Below, in pieces: positions 43,401-51,581 of a stretch of 64,000 bases of DNA. Within the stretch, counting starts at the first letter, position 1; each line of letters starts with the position of its first letter. The translations under genes were made by a program, and so were the position numbers. Below the pieces are notes generated by a model. The model searched no databases. It saw only the letters and a list, made by a program, of their open reading frames with translations, and was not told where the DNA came from. The stretch comes from UBA3064 sp023258775 (GTDB lineage Bacteria; Pseudomonadota; Gammaproteobacteria; Burkholderiales; Burkholderiaceae_E): the NCBI GenBank assembly GCA_044355655.1, contig JBIKXS010000003.1, positions 1-64,000 on the forward strand, read 5' to 3'.

Positions 43401-44327
43401 TTAAAGCGACCGAGAATCGATGTGATCATGAGTTTGTCCGGCATCTTTCGCGATCTGCTGCCTTTGCAAACCCGTGTGCTTGCTGAAGCCGCTTATCTCG
43501 CAGCAAGCGCCGATGAACCGCTATCGATGAACTTTATCCGCCGCAACACCCTTGCGCACCAAGACAAAGAGGGATGCGACTTTGATACCGCTTGTTTGCG
43601 TGTGTTCTCCAATGCGGATGGCGCCTATGGCGCGAATATTAACCACTTGATTGAAAGCAGTCGTTGGGAAGAGGAAGATGAGCTTGCCGGTTTGTTTTCA
43701 AGGCGAAAAAGCTTTGCCTACGACCGCCGTGGCGAGGCGTCCCAGCAACCCGAGATGCTCAAGCGAAACCTCTCGCAAGTCAGCCTTGCCTATCAGAATC
43801 TGGATGCGGCTGAAACCGGTGTGACCTCGCTCGACCAGTACTTCGATAGTCTTGGCGGGATGAGCCGTGCGGTTCAGGCGGCAAGGGGCGCGGCAATTCC
43901 TGTTTACATCAGCGATCAAACTCAAGGGACTGCCAAGGTTCGAAGCCTGCAAGAGCAGGTTGACCTGGAAGCCCGCAGCCGTATGCTCAACCCTAAATGG
44001 TACGAAGCCATGCTCAAGCACGGCTATGAGGGTGTGCGGCAAATCGAATCGCATCTCACCAACACGATGGGTTGGTCAGCAACGACCGGTAAAGTACCCG
44101 CATGGGTCTACGAGCAAGTGACCGAGACCTATATCAAGGATCGCGCCATGCGCGATCGACTTGCAAGTCTCAATCCCAATGCTTCAGCCAAGCTGGTCCA
44201 ACGTCTTTTGGAAGCGCACGAGCGGCGCTACTGGCAACCTGATCCACAAACTTTGCAAAGCTTGCGTGAAGCCAGCGATGACATCGAAGACCGCATTGAA
44301 GGTGTTTACGAGGACTTATCCGCATGA
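40476..44327 (+). CDS. bchH: magnesium chelatase subunit H
   Basis: BchH is the large porphyrin-binding subunit that holds protoporphyrin IX while BchI/BchD drive Mg2+ insertion; it also presents the product to BchM. At 1283 residues it is slightly long; a Ser/Asp/Gln-rich variable segment lies at ~135-172. Conserved blocks: TGFSLVGGPAYNDAKAAQEILQ, LLHFGTHGALEFMPGKQCGMSEACWPDRLI (catalytic His/Glu region) and DVIMSLSGIFRDLLPLQTRVLAEAAYLAA. It starts 27 nt after bchB and overlaps bchL by ATGA. Confidence 0.97.
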   Translation: MKNPLSHQPIRICVITLDAHLASAMDHAREQLMQELGGLRLNLHAAAEFAADAAKLKHCLEDIAEADIIVANMLFLEEHIRLVQAALEARRMDCDAMLVCLSASEVTKLTRVGRFDMQKPSSAAMNFLKKLRGASRSSDSATDDDPGTDELSKGLMRRPSQASSQPASSGEKQMAMLRRLPKILRFIPGTAQDVRVYFLCMQYWLAGSQGNLGNMLRLLVDRYASGPRAQLRGRLKIQDPIEYPDVGLYHPTLENGVCTELSALPGFQSKTIRPRVGVLVLRSYLLADNVAHYNAVILALEARGMQVITAFASGLDARSAIERYFFDQQAKPSIDVLLSLTGFSLVGGPAYNDAKAAQEILQRLDVPYIAAQAVEFQLLNQWEESERGLMPVESTMMVAIPELDGATGSMVFGGRGPSQRNMSAHPERVQTLAARIEKLIRLRKKSAAERKLAIVIFGFPPNAGSIGTAAHLDVFASLWHLLNRLQGEGYRINMPASLADLREQILHGNAMRYGTSANVAAQISVDDYIEGERWIDAISAQWGPAPGRLQSDGQSIFVYGLDLGAVFIGVQPAFGFEGDPMRLLFEKSFTPTHAFAAFYRYLREQFQADALLHFGTHGALEFMPGKQCGMSEACWPDRLISDTPHFYFYAANNPSEATIAKRRAAATLLSYRTPPLAQAGLYAGLHELKVLVERWRGLAPELQQERDLLQTLIVEQAVKLELVTASASASEQGVAHIQARVLEIEQSLIPEGMHQLGSEPSRESLMTWAQAMLQAAAGAPVSAKLACAVLDIASREGKAIAGKALDDLQASASMLPPDAMKKALQALQAMAASEGLRLDCLHAVIHALRHLQQDQESEGIIRALEGRFIQASAGGDILRNPEVLPAGRNIHGFDPFRIPSRFAMADGRAQAERLIARHQADGHGFPESIALVLWGSDNLKSEGAPLAQALALLGAAPRFDSYGRLAGAQLIPIEQLKRPRIDVIMSLSGIFRDLLPLQTRVLAEAAYLAASADEPLSMNFIRRNTLAHQDKEGCDFDTACLRVFSNADGAYGANINHLIESSRWEEEDELAGLFSRRKSFAYDRRGEASQQPEMLKRNLSQVSLAYQNLDAAETGVTSLDQYFDSLGGMSRAVQAARGAAIPVYISDQTQGTAKVRSLQEQVDLEARSRMLNPKWYEAMLKHGYEGVRQIESHLTNTMGWSATTGKVPAWVYEQVTETYIKDRAMRDRLASLNPNASAKLVQRLLEAHERRYWQPDPQTLQSLREASDDIEDRIEGVYEDLSA

Positions 44328-45253
44328 AAAGCATTCCAATCATTGAAGAGCAGATCCGGCCACGAGGCGCCGCAGGACCGGGCCGCGGCGCAGGCGACGG
44401 TGAAGGCAGCTTGCAGGTTCATTTAGATCCTTCACAAAAGATCACCAATGCCAAGGTCTTTGCTGTTTATGGCAAAGGCGGGATTGGCAAGAGCACGACT
44501 TCGTCGAATCTTTCTGCAGCGTTTTCCAAACTCGGTAAAAGGGTGCTGCAAATTGGTTGTGATCCCAAGCACGATTCCACCTTCACGCTAACCAAGCGTC
44601 TGGTTCCTACCGTGATCGACATTTTAGAACAAGTGGATTTTCATACCGAAGAGCTTCGAGTCGAAGACTTTGTTTATGAAGGTTACAACGGTGTAATGTG
44701 TGTTGAGGCAGGTGGTCCACCAGCAGGTACTGGCTGTGGAGGCTATGTTGTTGGCCAAACTGTAAAATTGCTCAAAGAACATCATCTGCTTGATGAAACT
44801 GATGTGGTCATCTTTGATGTTTTGGGCGATGTGGTTTGTGGGGGGTTTGCTGCGCCATTGCAACATGCCGATCGAGCGCTTATCGTGACCGCAAACGACT
44901 TTGATTCGATTTTTGCAATGAACCGCATTATTGCTGCGATTCAGGCGAAATCAAAAAACTATAAAGTTCGTGTGGGTGGCGTGATTGCCAACCGAAGCGC
45001 GCAAACCGATCAGGTCGATCGTTTCAATGCAAGAACCGGTTTGAGTACCCTGGCCCATTTTCCTGATCTTGATGCGATTCGGCGTAGTCGTTTAAAAAAG
45101 GCAACGCTCTTTGAAATGGAATCATCTCCAGAGCTTGATGCCGTGCAGCATGCTTACTTGCAGCTCGCTGCAAAACTTTGGGCTGGCACCGAAGGACTTG
45201 CTCCAGAGTCGCTTAAAGATCGTGAAATTTTTGATCTTCTGGGGTTTGATTAA
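44324..45253 (+). CDS. bchL: light-independent protochlorophyllide reductase iron-sulfur ATP-binding protein
   Basis: BchL is the NifH-like electron donor to BchN-BchB. At 309 residues it has the P-loop YGKGGIGKSTTSSN near residue 48 after a Gly/Arg-rich N-terminal extension (RGAAGPGRGAGDGEG). The two cluster cysteines are in GTGCGGY and LGDVVCGGF. DPKHDST is the switch region. Its stop shares a base with the ATG of bchM (TAATG). Confidence 0.97.
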   Translation: MKSIPIIEEQIRPRGAAGPGRGAGDGEGSLQVHLDPSQKITNAKVFAVYGKGGIGKSTTSSNLSAAFSKLGKRVLQIGCDPKHDSTFTLTKRLVPTVIDILEQVDFHTEELRVEDFVYEGYNGVMCVEAGGPPAGTGCGGYVVGQTVKLLKEHHLLDETDVVIFDVLGDVVCGGFAAPLQHADRALIVTANDFDSIFAMNRIIAAIQAKSKNYKVRVGGVIANRSAQTDQVDRFNARTGLSTLAHFPDLDAIRRSRLKKATLFEMESSPELDAVQHAYLQLAAKLWAGTEGLAPESLKDREIFDLLGFD

Positions 45254-46077
45254 TGGATCCGACCTCTTATCAACAACGTCGAAGCGAGGTCGAACAGTAC
45301 TTTGACCGTACTGCGTTTTCGGCCTGGGCGCGCCTTACTTCCGATGCTCCGGTAAGTCGGATCCGTGCGACGGTTCGTGCAGGGCGCGAGCGAATGCGCA
45401 CCAACATGCTTAATGCGCTTGGCCAAGATTTAGCGGGAAGAAGGATTTTGGATGCGGGTTGTGGCACTGGTGCAATGGCCATTGAACTCGCCCAGCGAGG
45501 CGCTGATGTTTTGGCCGTCGATCTGTCGAGCCAATTGATTGAGTTAGCTAAAGCGCGCGCAGCCCAGGAGCGAGCCAGGGCGTCGACAGCCGAAGAAGGC
45601 GGCGAGCAGCGCAAGCAGCATCAGCAGCATCAGCAGCATCAGCAGCAACATGGGCGCTCAAAGCCTGGCGAGATTATTTGGCTTGCCGGCGATATGCTTG
45701 ATGCGAGTTTTGGTCAATTTGATCATGTGCTGGCGATGGATTCCCTTATTCATTACGAAGCACAGGATATGGGGCGTGCACTCGAGCGGCTTTGCCAACG
45801 TACCAAGCGAAGCTTGCATGTGAGTTTTGCGCCCCGAACCCCGATGCTTGCGCTCATGCATGCCGCTGGTCGATGCCTCCCTCGAGCAGATCGGGCCCCT
45901 TCGATTGTTCCTTTGGCTGGTGAAAAGATAATCAGCGAACTACGCAGTCAGCGCAGTTTTGAGCATTGCAGGCTTTGGCTCGGTGAGCGGGTGAATAGCG
46001 GATTTTATATTTCTCAGCTATTAAATATTGAACATATGACGGTGGATTGCCCAATTGTTGAGTTAAATCATGCGTAG
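45253..46077 (+). CDS. bchM: magnesium protoporphyrin IX methyltransferase
   Basis: BchM transfers a methyl group from S-adenosylmethionine to the C13 propionate of Mg-protoporphyrin IX. It is 274 residues with SAM motif DAGCGTGAMAIELAQRG (67-83), and the family's N-terminal YFDRTAFSAWARLTSDAPVSRIRATVR and VNSGFYISQLL near the end. An insert at ~104-138 carries a His-Gln repeat (HQQHQQHQQ) from a 9-bp array; in the family this loop is short. Overlaps lhaA by 8 nt. Confidence 0.95.
   Translation: MDPTSYQQRRSEVEQYFDRTAFSAWARLTSDAPVSRIRATVRAGRERMRTNMLNALGQDLAGRRILDAGCGTGAMAIELAQRGADVLAVDLSSQLIELAKARAAQERARASTAEEGGEQRKQHQQHQQHQQQHGRSKPGEIIWLAGDMLDASFGQFDHVLAMDSLIHYEAQDMGRALERLCQRTKRSLHVSFAPRTPMLALMHAAGRCLPRADRAPSIVPLAGEKIISELRSQRSFEHCRLWLGERVNSGFYISQLLNIEHMTVDCPIVELNHA
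45616..45651 (+). repeat. 9-bp CAGCATCAG microrepeat in bchM
   Basis: A run of CAGCATCAG units coding for Gln/His triplets (QHQQHQQHQQQH). It lies in the loop after the SAM-binding motif region. Confidence 0.9.
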
Positions 46078-47512
46078 GCTTGCAGCGCTAAACCGGCAAA
46101 TGGCGCTTCATTTGCGTCAGATTAGCCCGCGTTTTTTGCCCTTTGCCGATGCGGCAAGTGCGCAGCTCCCGCTCGGACAACTTTTGCGGCTCTCACTTTT
46201 TCAATGTTCAGTCGGCATGTGTCTGGTATTACTCACCGGTACCTTAAATCGGGTCATGATTGTTGAAATGGGCGTTGCCGCATGGCTGGTGTCCCTGATG
46301 GTCTCACTTCCGATTCTTTTTGCCCCTTTCCGAGCCTTGATTGGATTTCGTTCAGACACTCATCGCTCAGCAATCGGTTGGCGGCGGGTTCCGTATTTAT
46401 GGTTTGGCACCATGATGCAAGTTGGGGGGCTGGAATTCATGCCTTTCGCACTTATCGTGTTATCGGGTGATGCTCAGGGGCCTGCTTTTGTAGGACCAGC
46501 GGCTGCTGCACTCTCTTTTTTAATGGTTGGCGCTGGCCTACACACAACTCAAACGGCAGGGCTCGCACTTGCTGCCGATTTGTCAAGCGAGGAAAAGCAA
46601 CCACGTGTGGTTGCTTTGCTCTATGTGATGCTGCTCGCTGGCATGGTCATCAGTGCCTTGATTTTTTCACTCGTGCTCGCTGACTTTTCTCAACTACAGT
46701 TGATCAAGGTTGTACAGGGCGCAGCATTGGCAACGATGATTCTCAATTGCATCTCGTTATGGAAACAGGAGCAAAAAAATCAAAACCCCAAGCAACAGGC
46801 TGCCAGACGCAGTTTTGGCGAGGCCTGGCGCGATTTCCTCGCTAAACCCGGTGCAAGGCGCTTTCTTTGGGCAACTGGTCTGGGTACAGCAGCATTCAAT
46901 ATGCAAGATATTTTGCTTGAACCTTATGGCGCCGAAGTTTTAGCGCTTCCGGTTGCACAAACCACTGCGCTTAGTGCATTTACTGCCTCAGGCATGCTCA
47001 TCGCTTTTGGCCTTGCCGCAAGAGCGCTCAGCCGCGGTCAGCAAGCCTTAAAGCTTGCAGCGGCCGGCGCAGTTTTTGGCGTTTTCGCTTTTGCGGCTGT
47101 GATTTTTGCTGGCCCTTTGCAATCGCCGGATCTCTTTCGAATCGGTGCTTCGTTGATTGGTTTTGGTGGTGGCTTTTTTGCTGTTGGTACCTTGATTACA
47201 GCCATGAATTTGGAGCAAGGTCCTTATAAGGGGCTTGCGCTTGGGGCCTGGGGTGCTGTTCAGGCAAGCGCGGCAGGTTTTGCAATTGCCGCTGGCGGCG
47301 TACTTAGAGACCTTTTCAAGCAGCCGATGCTATCGGGCGCATGGGGTGAGGCTTTGCAAAACCCTGATATGCCTTATAGCGCAGTCTATCACCTTGAGAT
47401 AGCGATGCTTTTTATCACGCTTGCGTTGATCGGTCCGATTACAAGATCGTTAAAGCCGCAAACAGCGCAGCTAAAGAATCAGGGCTTTGGCGTTGCTCAA
47501 CTTCCTGGGTGA
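46070..47512 (+). CDS. lhaA: LhaA/PucC-family light-harvesting 1 assembly protein
   Basis: A 480-residue, 12-span BCH2/PucC-family MFS protein between bchM and puhA, the position of lhaA in purple bacteria, where it assists LH1 assembly. Blocks: LRLSLFQCSVGMCLVLLTGTLNRVMIVEMGVAAWLVSLMVSLPILFAPFRALIGFRSDTH, GLALAADLSSEEKQPRVVALLYVMLLAGM and NMQDILLEPYGAEVLALPVAQTTALSAF. It overlaps bchM by 8 nt. It is a paralogue of the protein encoded at 32510-34057. Confidence 0.93.
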   Translation: MRRLAALNRQMALHLRQISPRFLPFADAASAQLPLGQLLRLSLFQCSVGMCLVLLTGTLNRVMIVEMGVAAWLVSLMVSLPILFAPFRALIGFRSDTHRSAIGWRRVPYLWFGTMMQVGGLEFMPFALIVLSGDAQGPAFVGPAAAALSFLMVGAGLHTTQTAGLALAADLSSEEKQPRVVALLYVMLLAGMVISALIFSLVLADFSQLQLIKVVQGAALATMILNCISLWKQEQKNQNPKQQAARRSFGEAWRDFLAKPGARRFLWATGLGTAAFNMQDILLEPYGAEVLALPVAQTTALSAFTASGMLIAFGLAARALSRGQQALKLAAAGAVFGVFAFAAVIFAGPLQSPDLFRIGASLIGFGGGFFAVGTLITAMNLEQGPYKGLALGAWGAVQASAAGFAIAAGGVLRDLFKQPMLSGAWGEALQNPDMPYSAVYHLEIAMLFITLALIGPITRSLKPQTAQLKNQGFGVAQLPG

Positions 47513-47628
47513 TGCTGCTGTCGTTATCGTTGTCGTTAGTTGTGTGGCTGATAAAGCTGTTGATGAAGATGTCTTAATGCATATTGGATTTTTTCGGTTG
47601 TTGTATTGATTTTTACTGGAGGTGAATC
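47513..47628. other. lhaA-puhA gap
   Basis: A 116-nt gap, T-rich, with no recognisable hairpin terminator and no TGT-N12-ACA site. ACTGGAGG before 47629 is the puhA ribosome-binding site. An internal puhA promoter, known in other purple bacteria, may lie here or within lhaA, but no clear -35/-10 pair is seen. Confidence 0.35.
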
Positions 47629-48414
47629 ATGTTGTTCCATTCAGGTGACGTCGGAGCAATCACCAGCTATATCGATATAGCGCAGGTGGTGCTCTATTTA
47701 TTTTGGATTTTCTTTTTTGGCCTCATCATTTATCTGCACCGCGAAGGCAAGCGCGAAGGTTATCCGCTTTTGCCAGGTAATCCTGATCTGCCCTCGCATG
47801 TGCGTTATGAAGGCGCATTTGGCATGCCTGAACCTAAGACCTATAAGACAGCGCACGGGGAGATTTTTACAGCGCCGAATGGTAAAGAGGACAACCGTCC
47901 GATCGCAGGTAAATACACCGGCGGTGTGATCGGCGCTGCGCTTGAGCCTGTAGGCGATCCGATGAAGCTAGCAATCGGGCCTGGTTCGTATGCCGAGCGG
48001 CTTGATCGACCGGATCTCACCTTTGATGGGCATCCAAAAATCATACCGATGCGTGTAGCTAAGGATTACTGGATTGAGGCGCGTGATCCCGATCCCCGAG
48101 GTAAGCCAGTTTTTGGCGGCGATCATGAAGTCGCAGGAACCGTCAGCGATGTCTGGGTCGATTTGGCCGAGTCGGTGATTCGTTATTTTGAGGTCAAGTT
48201 GCCTTCGGGTCGGTCAGTGCTACTGCCCCATAACTTCACCAGAGTTGGGGATCAGGCGCTTGTCGTGCGTTCAATCTTTGCGAATCAATTCGAAGGTGTG
48301 CCAGCCACCAAGAAGCCGGATCAGGTCACACTGCTTGAAGAAGAGCGGATCATGGCCTATTACGGCGCAGGCACCCTATATGCCACGCCAGACCGTGCTG
48401 AACCGATTGTTTAA
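47629..48414 (+). CDS. puhA: photosynthetic reaction centre subunit H
   Basis: PuhA caps the cytoplasmic side of the reaction centre and tunes proton delivery to QB. At 261 residues it has one N-terminal membrane helix (about 12-30, IDIAQVVLYLFWIFFFGLIIYL). A PRC-barrel domain follows, with YPLLPGN, KPVFGGDHEVAGTVSDVWVDLAESVIRYFEV and VLLPHNFTRV. Strong GGAGG site. Followed by puhB and puhC in the standard order. Confidence 0.97.
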   Translation: MLFHSGDVGAITSYIDIAQVVLYLFWIFFFGLIIYLHREGKREGYPLLPGNPDLPSHVRYEGAFGMPEPKTYKTAHGEIFTAPNGKEDNRPIAGKYTGGVIGAALEPVGDPMKLAIGPGSYAERLDRPDLTFDGHPKIIPMRVAKDYWIEARDPDPRGKPVFGGDHEVAGTVSDVWVDLAESVIRYFEVKLPSGRSVLLPHNFTRVGDQALVVRSIFANQFEGVPATKKPDQVTLLEEERIMAYYGAGTLYATPDRAEPIV

Positions 48415-48476
48415 GTCAGACTGAAGGCCCGTACAAGGATTCAAGATAATCACTTCAAAGGACTGAAGGTCTAGCG

Positions 48477-49142
48477 ATGAGTCACGACGATTTTGAGCCG
48501 ATCCCGGGACTTCCCGAAATGCTACCAAGCGGTGAACGCGTCTTATGGCAGGGTGCACCGCAGTGGCAGCGCCTGGCGATTGAAGCATTCCATGTTCGCA
48601 AGATCGGGGTTTATTTCCTGATGCTTGCTGTTTGGCAAATCAGTACAACGGTTCATGACGGCGGCAGCCTCAACGAAGCCTTGATCGCCGCAAGCTGGAT
48701 GATCGTACTCATGCTTAGTGCGCTTTTAATCTTGCTTGCACTTGCTCGGTTCTCTGCGCAAACCACGCTGTACACAATCACCAATGCTCGGATTGTGATG
48801 CGCTTTGGTATGGCTTTGCCGCTGGTTGTGAATATACCTTTTCGTATTGTTGAATCCGCTGACTGGCGAGCACGTGGTGAAGATAGTGCTGAAATTTGCC
48901 TTACGCTTGATGGTCGAGATGGTGCTCGTCTTTCCTGGGCGCATCTCTGGCCACATGCCAAGGCCTGGCATTTGCGTCATCCCAAGCCCCTATTGAGGGC
49001 CTTGGCCGATGGCGAGACAGTTGCACAACTGCTTGCTCAGGCGCTTGCTAATCATGCGCTTAGCCAAACAGTCAATGACAGTCCGCCCAAGCCCTTGCGG
49101 GTGCGTGTTGCTGAACAATCACTTCAGGCAGGCGTTGCTTAA
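48477..49142 (+). CDS. puhB: photosynthetic complex assembly protein PuhB
   Basis: A PH-domain-like membrane protein needed for reaction-centre assembly in Rhodobacter. It is 221 residues with a short N-terminal GLPEMLPSGERVLWQGAPQWQRLAIEAFHVRK block, helices around 40-60 and 65-90, then a bPH2-like domain (TTLYTITNARIVMRFGMALP). It lies 62 nt after puhA and 3 nt before puhC. Confidence 0.93.
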   Translation: MSHDDFEPIPGLPEMLPSGERVLWQGAPQWQRLAIEAFHVRKIGVYFLMLAVWQISTTVHDGGSLNEALIAASWMIVLMLSALLILLALARFSAQTTLYTITNARIVMRFGMALPLVVNIPFRIVESADWRARGEDSAEICLTLDGRDGARLSWAHLWPHAKAWHLRHPKPLLRALADGETVAQLLAQALANHALSQTVNDSPPKPLRVRVAEQSLQAGVA

Positions 49143-49145
49143 GCT

Positions 49146-49592
49146 ATGTCTGCCATCCATGTCCGACCTGCTCCTTTGCTCGCCATGGGGGCGCTCGCAC
49201 TGAGTTCGTTGTTGCTCGTGGCCTGGTATCGCTTGAATCTGCCCAGCGCGCTACCCGACCCGGTGTCACAAATCAGCCAGAGAATCTCAACACAAGTTGA
49301 TCTCTTATTCGTTGACCTGCCCGATGGCGGCGTCCTGGTTCAGCGGGCAGGCGATGGCACTGTGCTCGCACAAATTCAGATGGGTGAGGGTGGCTTTGTT
49401 CGCGCGACCTTGCGCAGCCTGATCAGAGAACAGCCAAACACCAGGCATCACTTTCGTCTGGCGATGACCGAGCAGGGTCAGTTGCTACTTTGGCATCCGA
49501 TCAGCGGACGAGTACTCGATTTGAAGGCCTACGGCCCAAGCAATCGACAGGTTTTTCTTGAATTTCTTCATGCTTCGGAGTCAACACCATGA
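49146..49592 (+). CDS. puhC: photosynthetic complex assembly protein PuhC
   Basis: A 148-residue protein with one N-terminal membrane anchor (about 7-24) and a periplasmic domain (LLFVDLPDGGVLVQRAGDGTVL and FVRATLRSLIREQ). In Rhodobacter, PuhC supports LH1/reaction-centre assembly. Identified from domain look and position between puhB and acsF. Its stop overlaps the acsF ATG as ATGA. Confidence 0.9.
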   Translation: MSAIHVRPAPLLAMGALALSSLLLVAWYRLNLPSALPDPVSQISQRISTQVDLLFVDLPDGGVLVQRAGDGTVLAQIQMGEGGFVRATLRSLIREQPNTRHHFRLAMTEQGQLLLWHPISGRVLDLKAYGPSNRQVFLEFLHASESTP

Positions 49593-50656
49593 GCACGCTG
49601 ATGGACGACATCAAAACCACAAAAGACGCGCTCGATAAAGCGCGTGATGAAAGCATCATCAGCCCTCGGTTTTACTCAACTGACTACGAGGCGATGGACC
49701 GGATCGACATTACGCCTGTGCGTGCTGAGTGGGATGCGATGATGCAAGAGTTTCGTGACGATCCTAATGGCGAGCATTTTCAGCGTGACGAGGCCTTTCG
49801 GGCTCGAGTGGCTGACCTTGAACCCGAATTGCGCGCCGAATTTTATGATTTCTTGATCAGTTCGGCGACTTCTGAATTTTCAGGTTGTGTTCTTTATAAC
49901 GAAATCAGACGACGGGTCAATAACCCAGACATCAAAGAGCTCATGGGTTACATGGCACGCGATGAATCAAGGCATGCCGGATTTATCAATCAGTCATTGA
50001 AAGACTTCGGTGTAAATATTGATCTTGGGGACTTAAAGCGGACAAAAAAATATACTTACTTCAAACCAAAATATATTTTTTACGCAACCTATCTTTCGGA
50101 AAAGATAGGCTATGCCCGCTACATCACTATCTTTCGCCAATTGCAAAGGCATCCCGATCTTCAGTTTCATCCGATTTACAGCTGGTTTGAGCAGTGGTGT
50201 AATGATGAGTTCCGACACGGTGAAGCTTTTGCACTGATTCTTAGAGCGAATCCCCATTTGCTGCAGGGCCACAACCGTTTATGGATCAAGTTCTTCCTGC
50301 TTGCGGTCTACGCCACGATGTATGTACGTGATCATACGAGGCCAGCACTGCACAAGGCGCTCGGTTTTGACCCCACTGGCTATGACTACGAAGTGTTTCG
50401 AATTACCTCTGAGATCACACGTCAAACCTTTCCCCTCACACTGGACATTGACCATCCGCGATTTCGCCAGGGCATGGAGACGCTTCGCGAGCTTGGGGCT
50501 GCGAGTGAACTCGCTCGAAAACAAGGCGGTGTACTATCAAGTGTCAAGCGTTTGTGGTTAGGGGCCAAGGCAAGTTTGGTTTTCGCATCGGTTTACCTGA
50601 TTCCCTCTAAGGTAAACGCCTTACCTGAACGGGTGCGTTTAGCGCCGGTCTGGTGA
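49589..50656 (+). CDS. acsF: magnesium-protoporphyrin IX monomethyl ester (oxidative) cyclase, aerobic
   Basis: AcsF is the diiron, oxygen-dependent cyclase forming the isocyclic ring E of protochlorophyllide. At 355 residues the diiron carboxylate/His ligands are visible in EFSGCVLYNEI, MARDESRHAGF and WCNDEFRHGEAF. Normal length. The radical-SAM BchE alternative is not found in the window, so this step appears to need oxygen unless bchE lies elsewhere. Coupled to puhC by ATGA. Confidence 0.96.
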   Translation: MSTLMDDIKTTKDALDKARDESIISPRFYSTDYEAMDRIDITPVRAEWDAMMQEFRDDPNGEHFQRDEAFRARVADLEPELRAEFYDFLISSATSEFSGCVLYNEIRRRVNNPDIKELMGYMARDESRHAGFINQSLKDFGVNIDLGDLKRTKKYTYFKPKYIFYATYLSEKIGYARYITIFRQLQRHPDLQFHPIYSWFEQWCNDEFRHGEAFALILRANPHLLQGHNRLWIKFFLLAVYATMYVRDHTRPALHKALGFDPTGYDYEVFRITSEITRQTFPLTLDIDHPRFRQGMETLRELGAASELARKQGGVLSSVKRLWLGAKASLVFASVYLIPSKVNALPERVRLAPVW

Positions 50657-50698
50657 TGAGGTGAGCGGCTTGGTCGCAAAGGCCGAAGGGGCAATGCT

Positions 50699-51472
50699 TT
50701 GCTGATTAGTTTTTTACTTGCCGCTTTCTTTGCATTGTTATTGTGGTGGCTTGGCACGGGCTTGGTGCTTTGGCTTGACGGTTTGCCCAGAAAGACCTTT
50801 GTCTGGAGCATGCTTGCAACCACGCTGCTGAGCGCCGCTGGTCTTTATGCGGTGTGGTGGACCCAGGATCAATCAAGCCAATGGGCTGTTTATCTTGCAT
50901 TTGCGGGCGGCTTGTCGGTTTGGGCCTGGCAGGAGATGAGCTATTACCTTGGCTTTGTCACCGGGCCACGCAAGAAAGCCTGTGAACCGGGCTGTGCTGG
51001 ATGGGGGCACTTCTTGCATGCCTTGCAAACGAGCCTCTACCATGAACTGGCGATCTTGATCGGTGCGCTGATGCTTTGGGGCCTTTCCCGTGAGGCTGAA
51101 TTCGCGGTCGCTTTCTGGACCTACATGGTCTTATGGGCGATGCATGAAAGTGCAAGAATCAATGTATTTTTAGGCGTTCGCCATATCAACGCCGAATGGT
51201 TACCTGAGCATTTACAGTATTTGCGAAGTTTTTTGCGCCAGGCACCGATGAATCCTTGGTTCCCCTGGTCCATCGCCATCGCAGCTTCGGGTGCAGGCTG
51301 GATTTTCTACCAAGCTTGGTTTTGTCAGGACCCTGCTCAAGCGAGCGCTTATTACTTGATTGGTGCGCTTGCAACGCTTGCCCTCATCGAACATGCTTTT
51401 TTGATGTTGCCAATTCCTTTGACTGCGCCCTGGGCCTGGGCACTTGGCAAGCGCAGACGCCAGGCCATTTAA
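50699..51472 (+). CDS. puhE: photosynthetic complex assembly protein PuhE
   Basis: A 257-residue polytopic membrane protein (about seven helices), the last gene of the cluster. Recognised by position and blocks: FALLLWWLGTGLVLWLDGLPRKTF, EMSYYLGFVTGPRKKACEPGCAGWGHFLHALQTSLYHELAI, HESARINVFLGVRHINAEWLPEHLQYL and IEHAFLMLPIP. PuhE modulates bacteriochlorophyll formation in Rhodobacter. The only fitting start is TTG at 50699, with GAAGGGG upstream. A nearby ATG (50694) is out of frame and stops at once. Confidence 0.92.
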   Translation: MLISFLLAAFFALLLWWLGTGLVLWLDGLPRKTFVWSMLATTLLSAAGLYAVWWTQDQSSQWAVYLAFAGGLSVWAWQEMSYYLGFVTGPRKKACEPGCAGWGHFLHALQTSLYHELAILIGALMLWGLSREAEFAVAFWTYMVLWAMHESARINVFLGVRHINAEWLPEHLQYLRSFLRQAPMNPWFPWSIAIAASGAGWIFYQAWFCQDPAQASAYYLIGALATLALIEHAFLMLPIPLTAPWAWALGKRRRQAI

Positions 51473-51581
51473 GTCCGGTCCCAGGTTGATTCATCGACAC
51501 AATCAGCCGAACTCGGTATGCCGCTTACAACCAAGGGCAAGCAAACAGTCTGATCCTCCTTAGTCGGTCTACAATGCCCTT

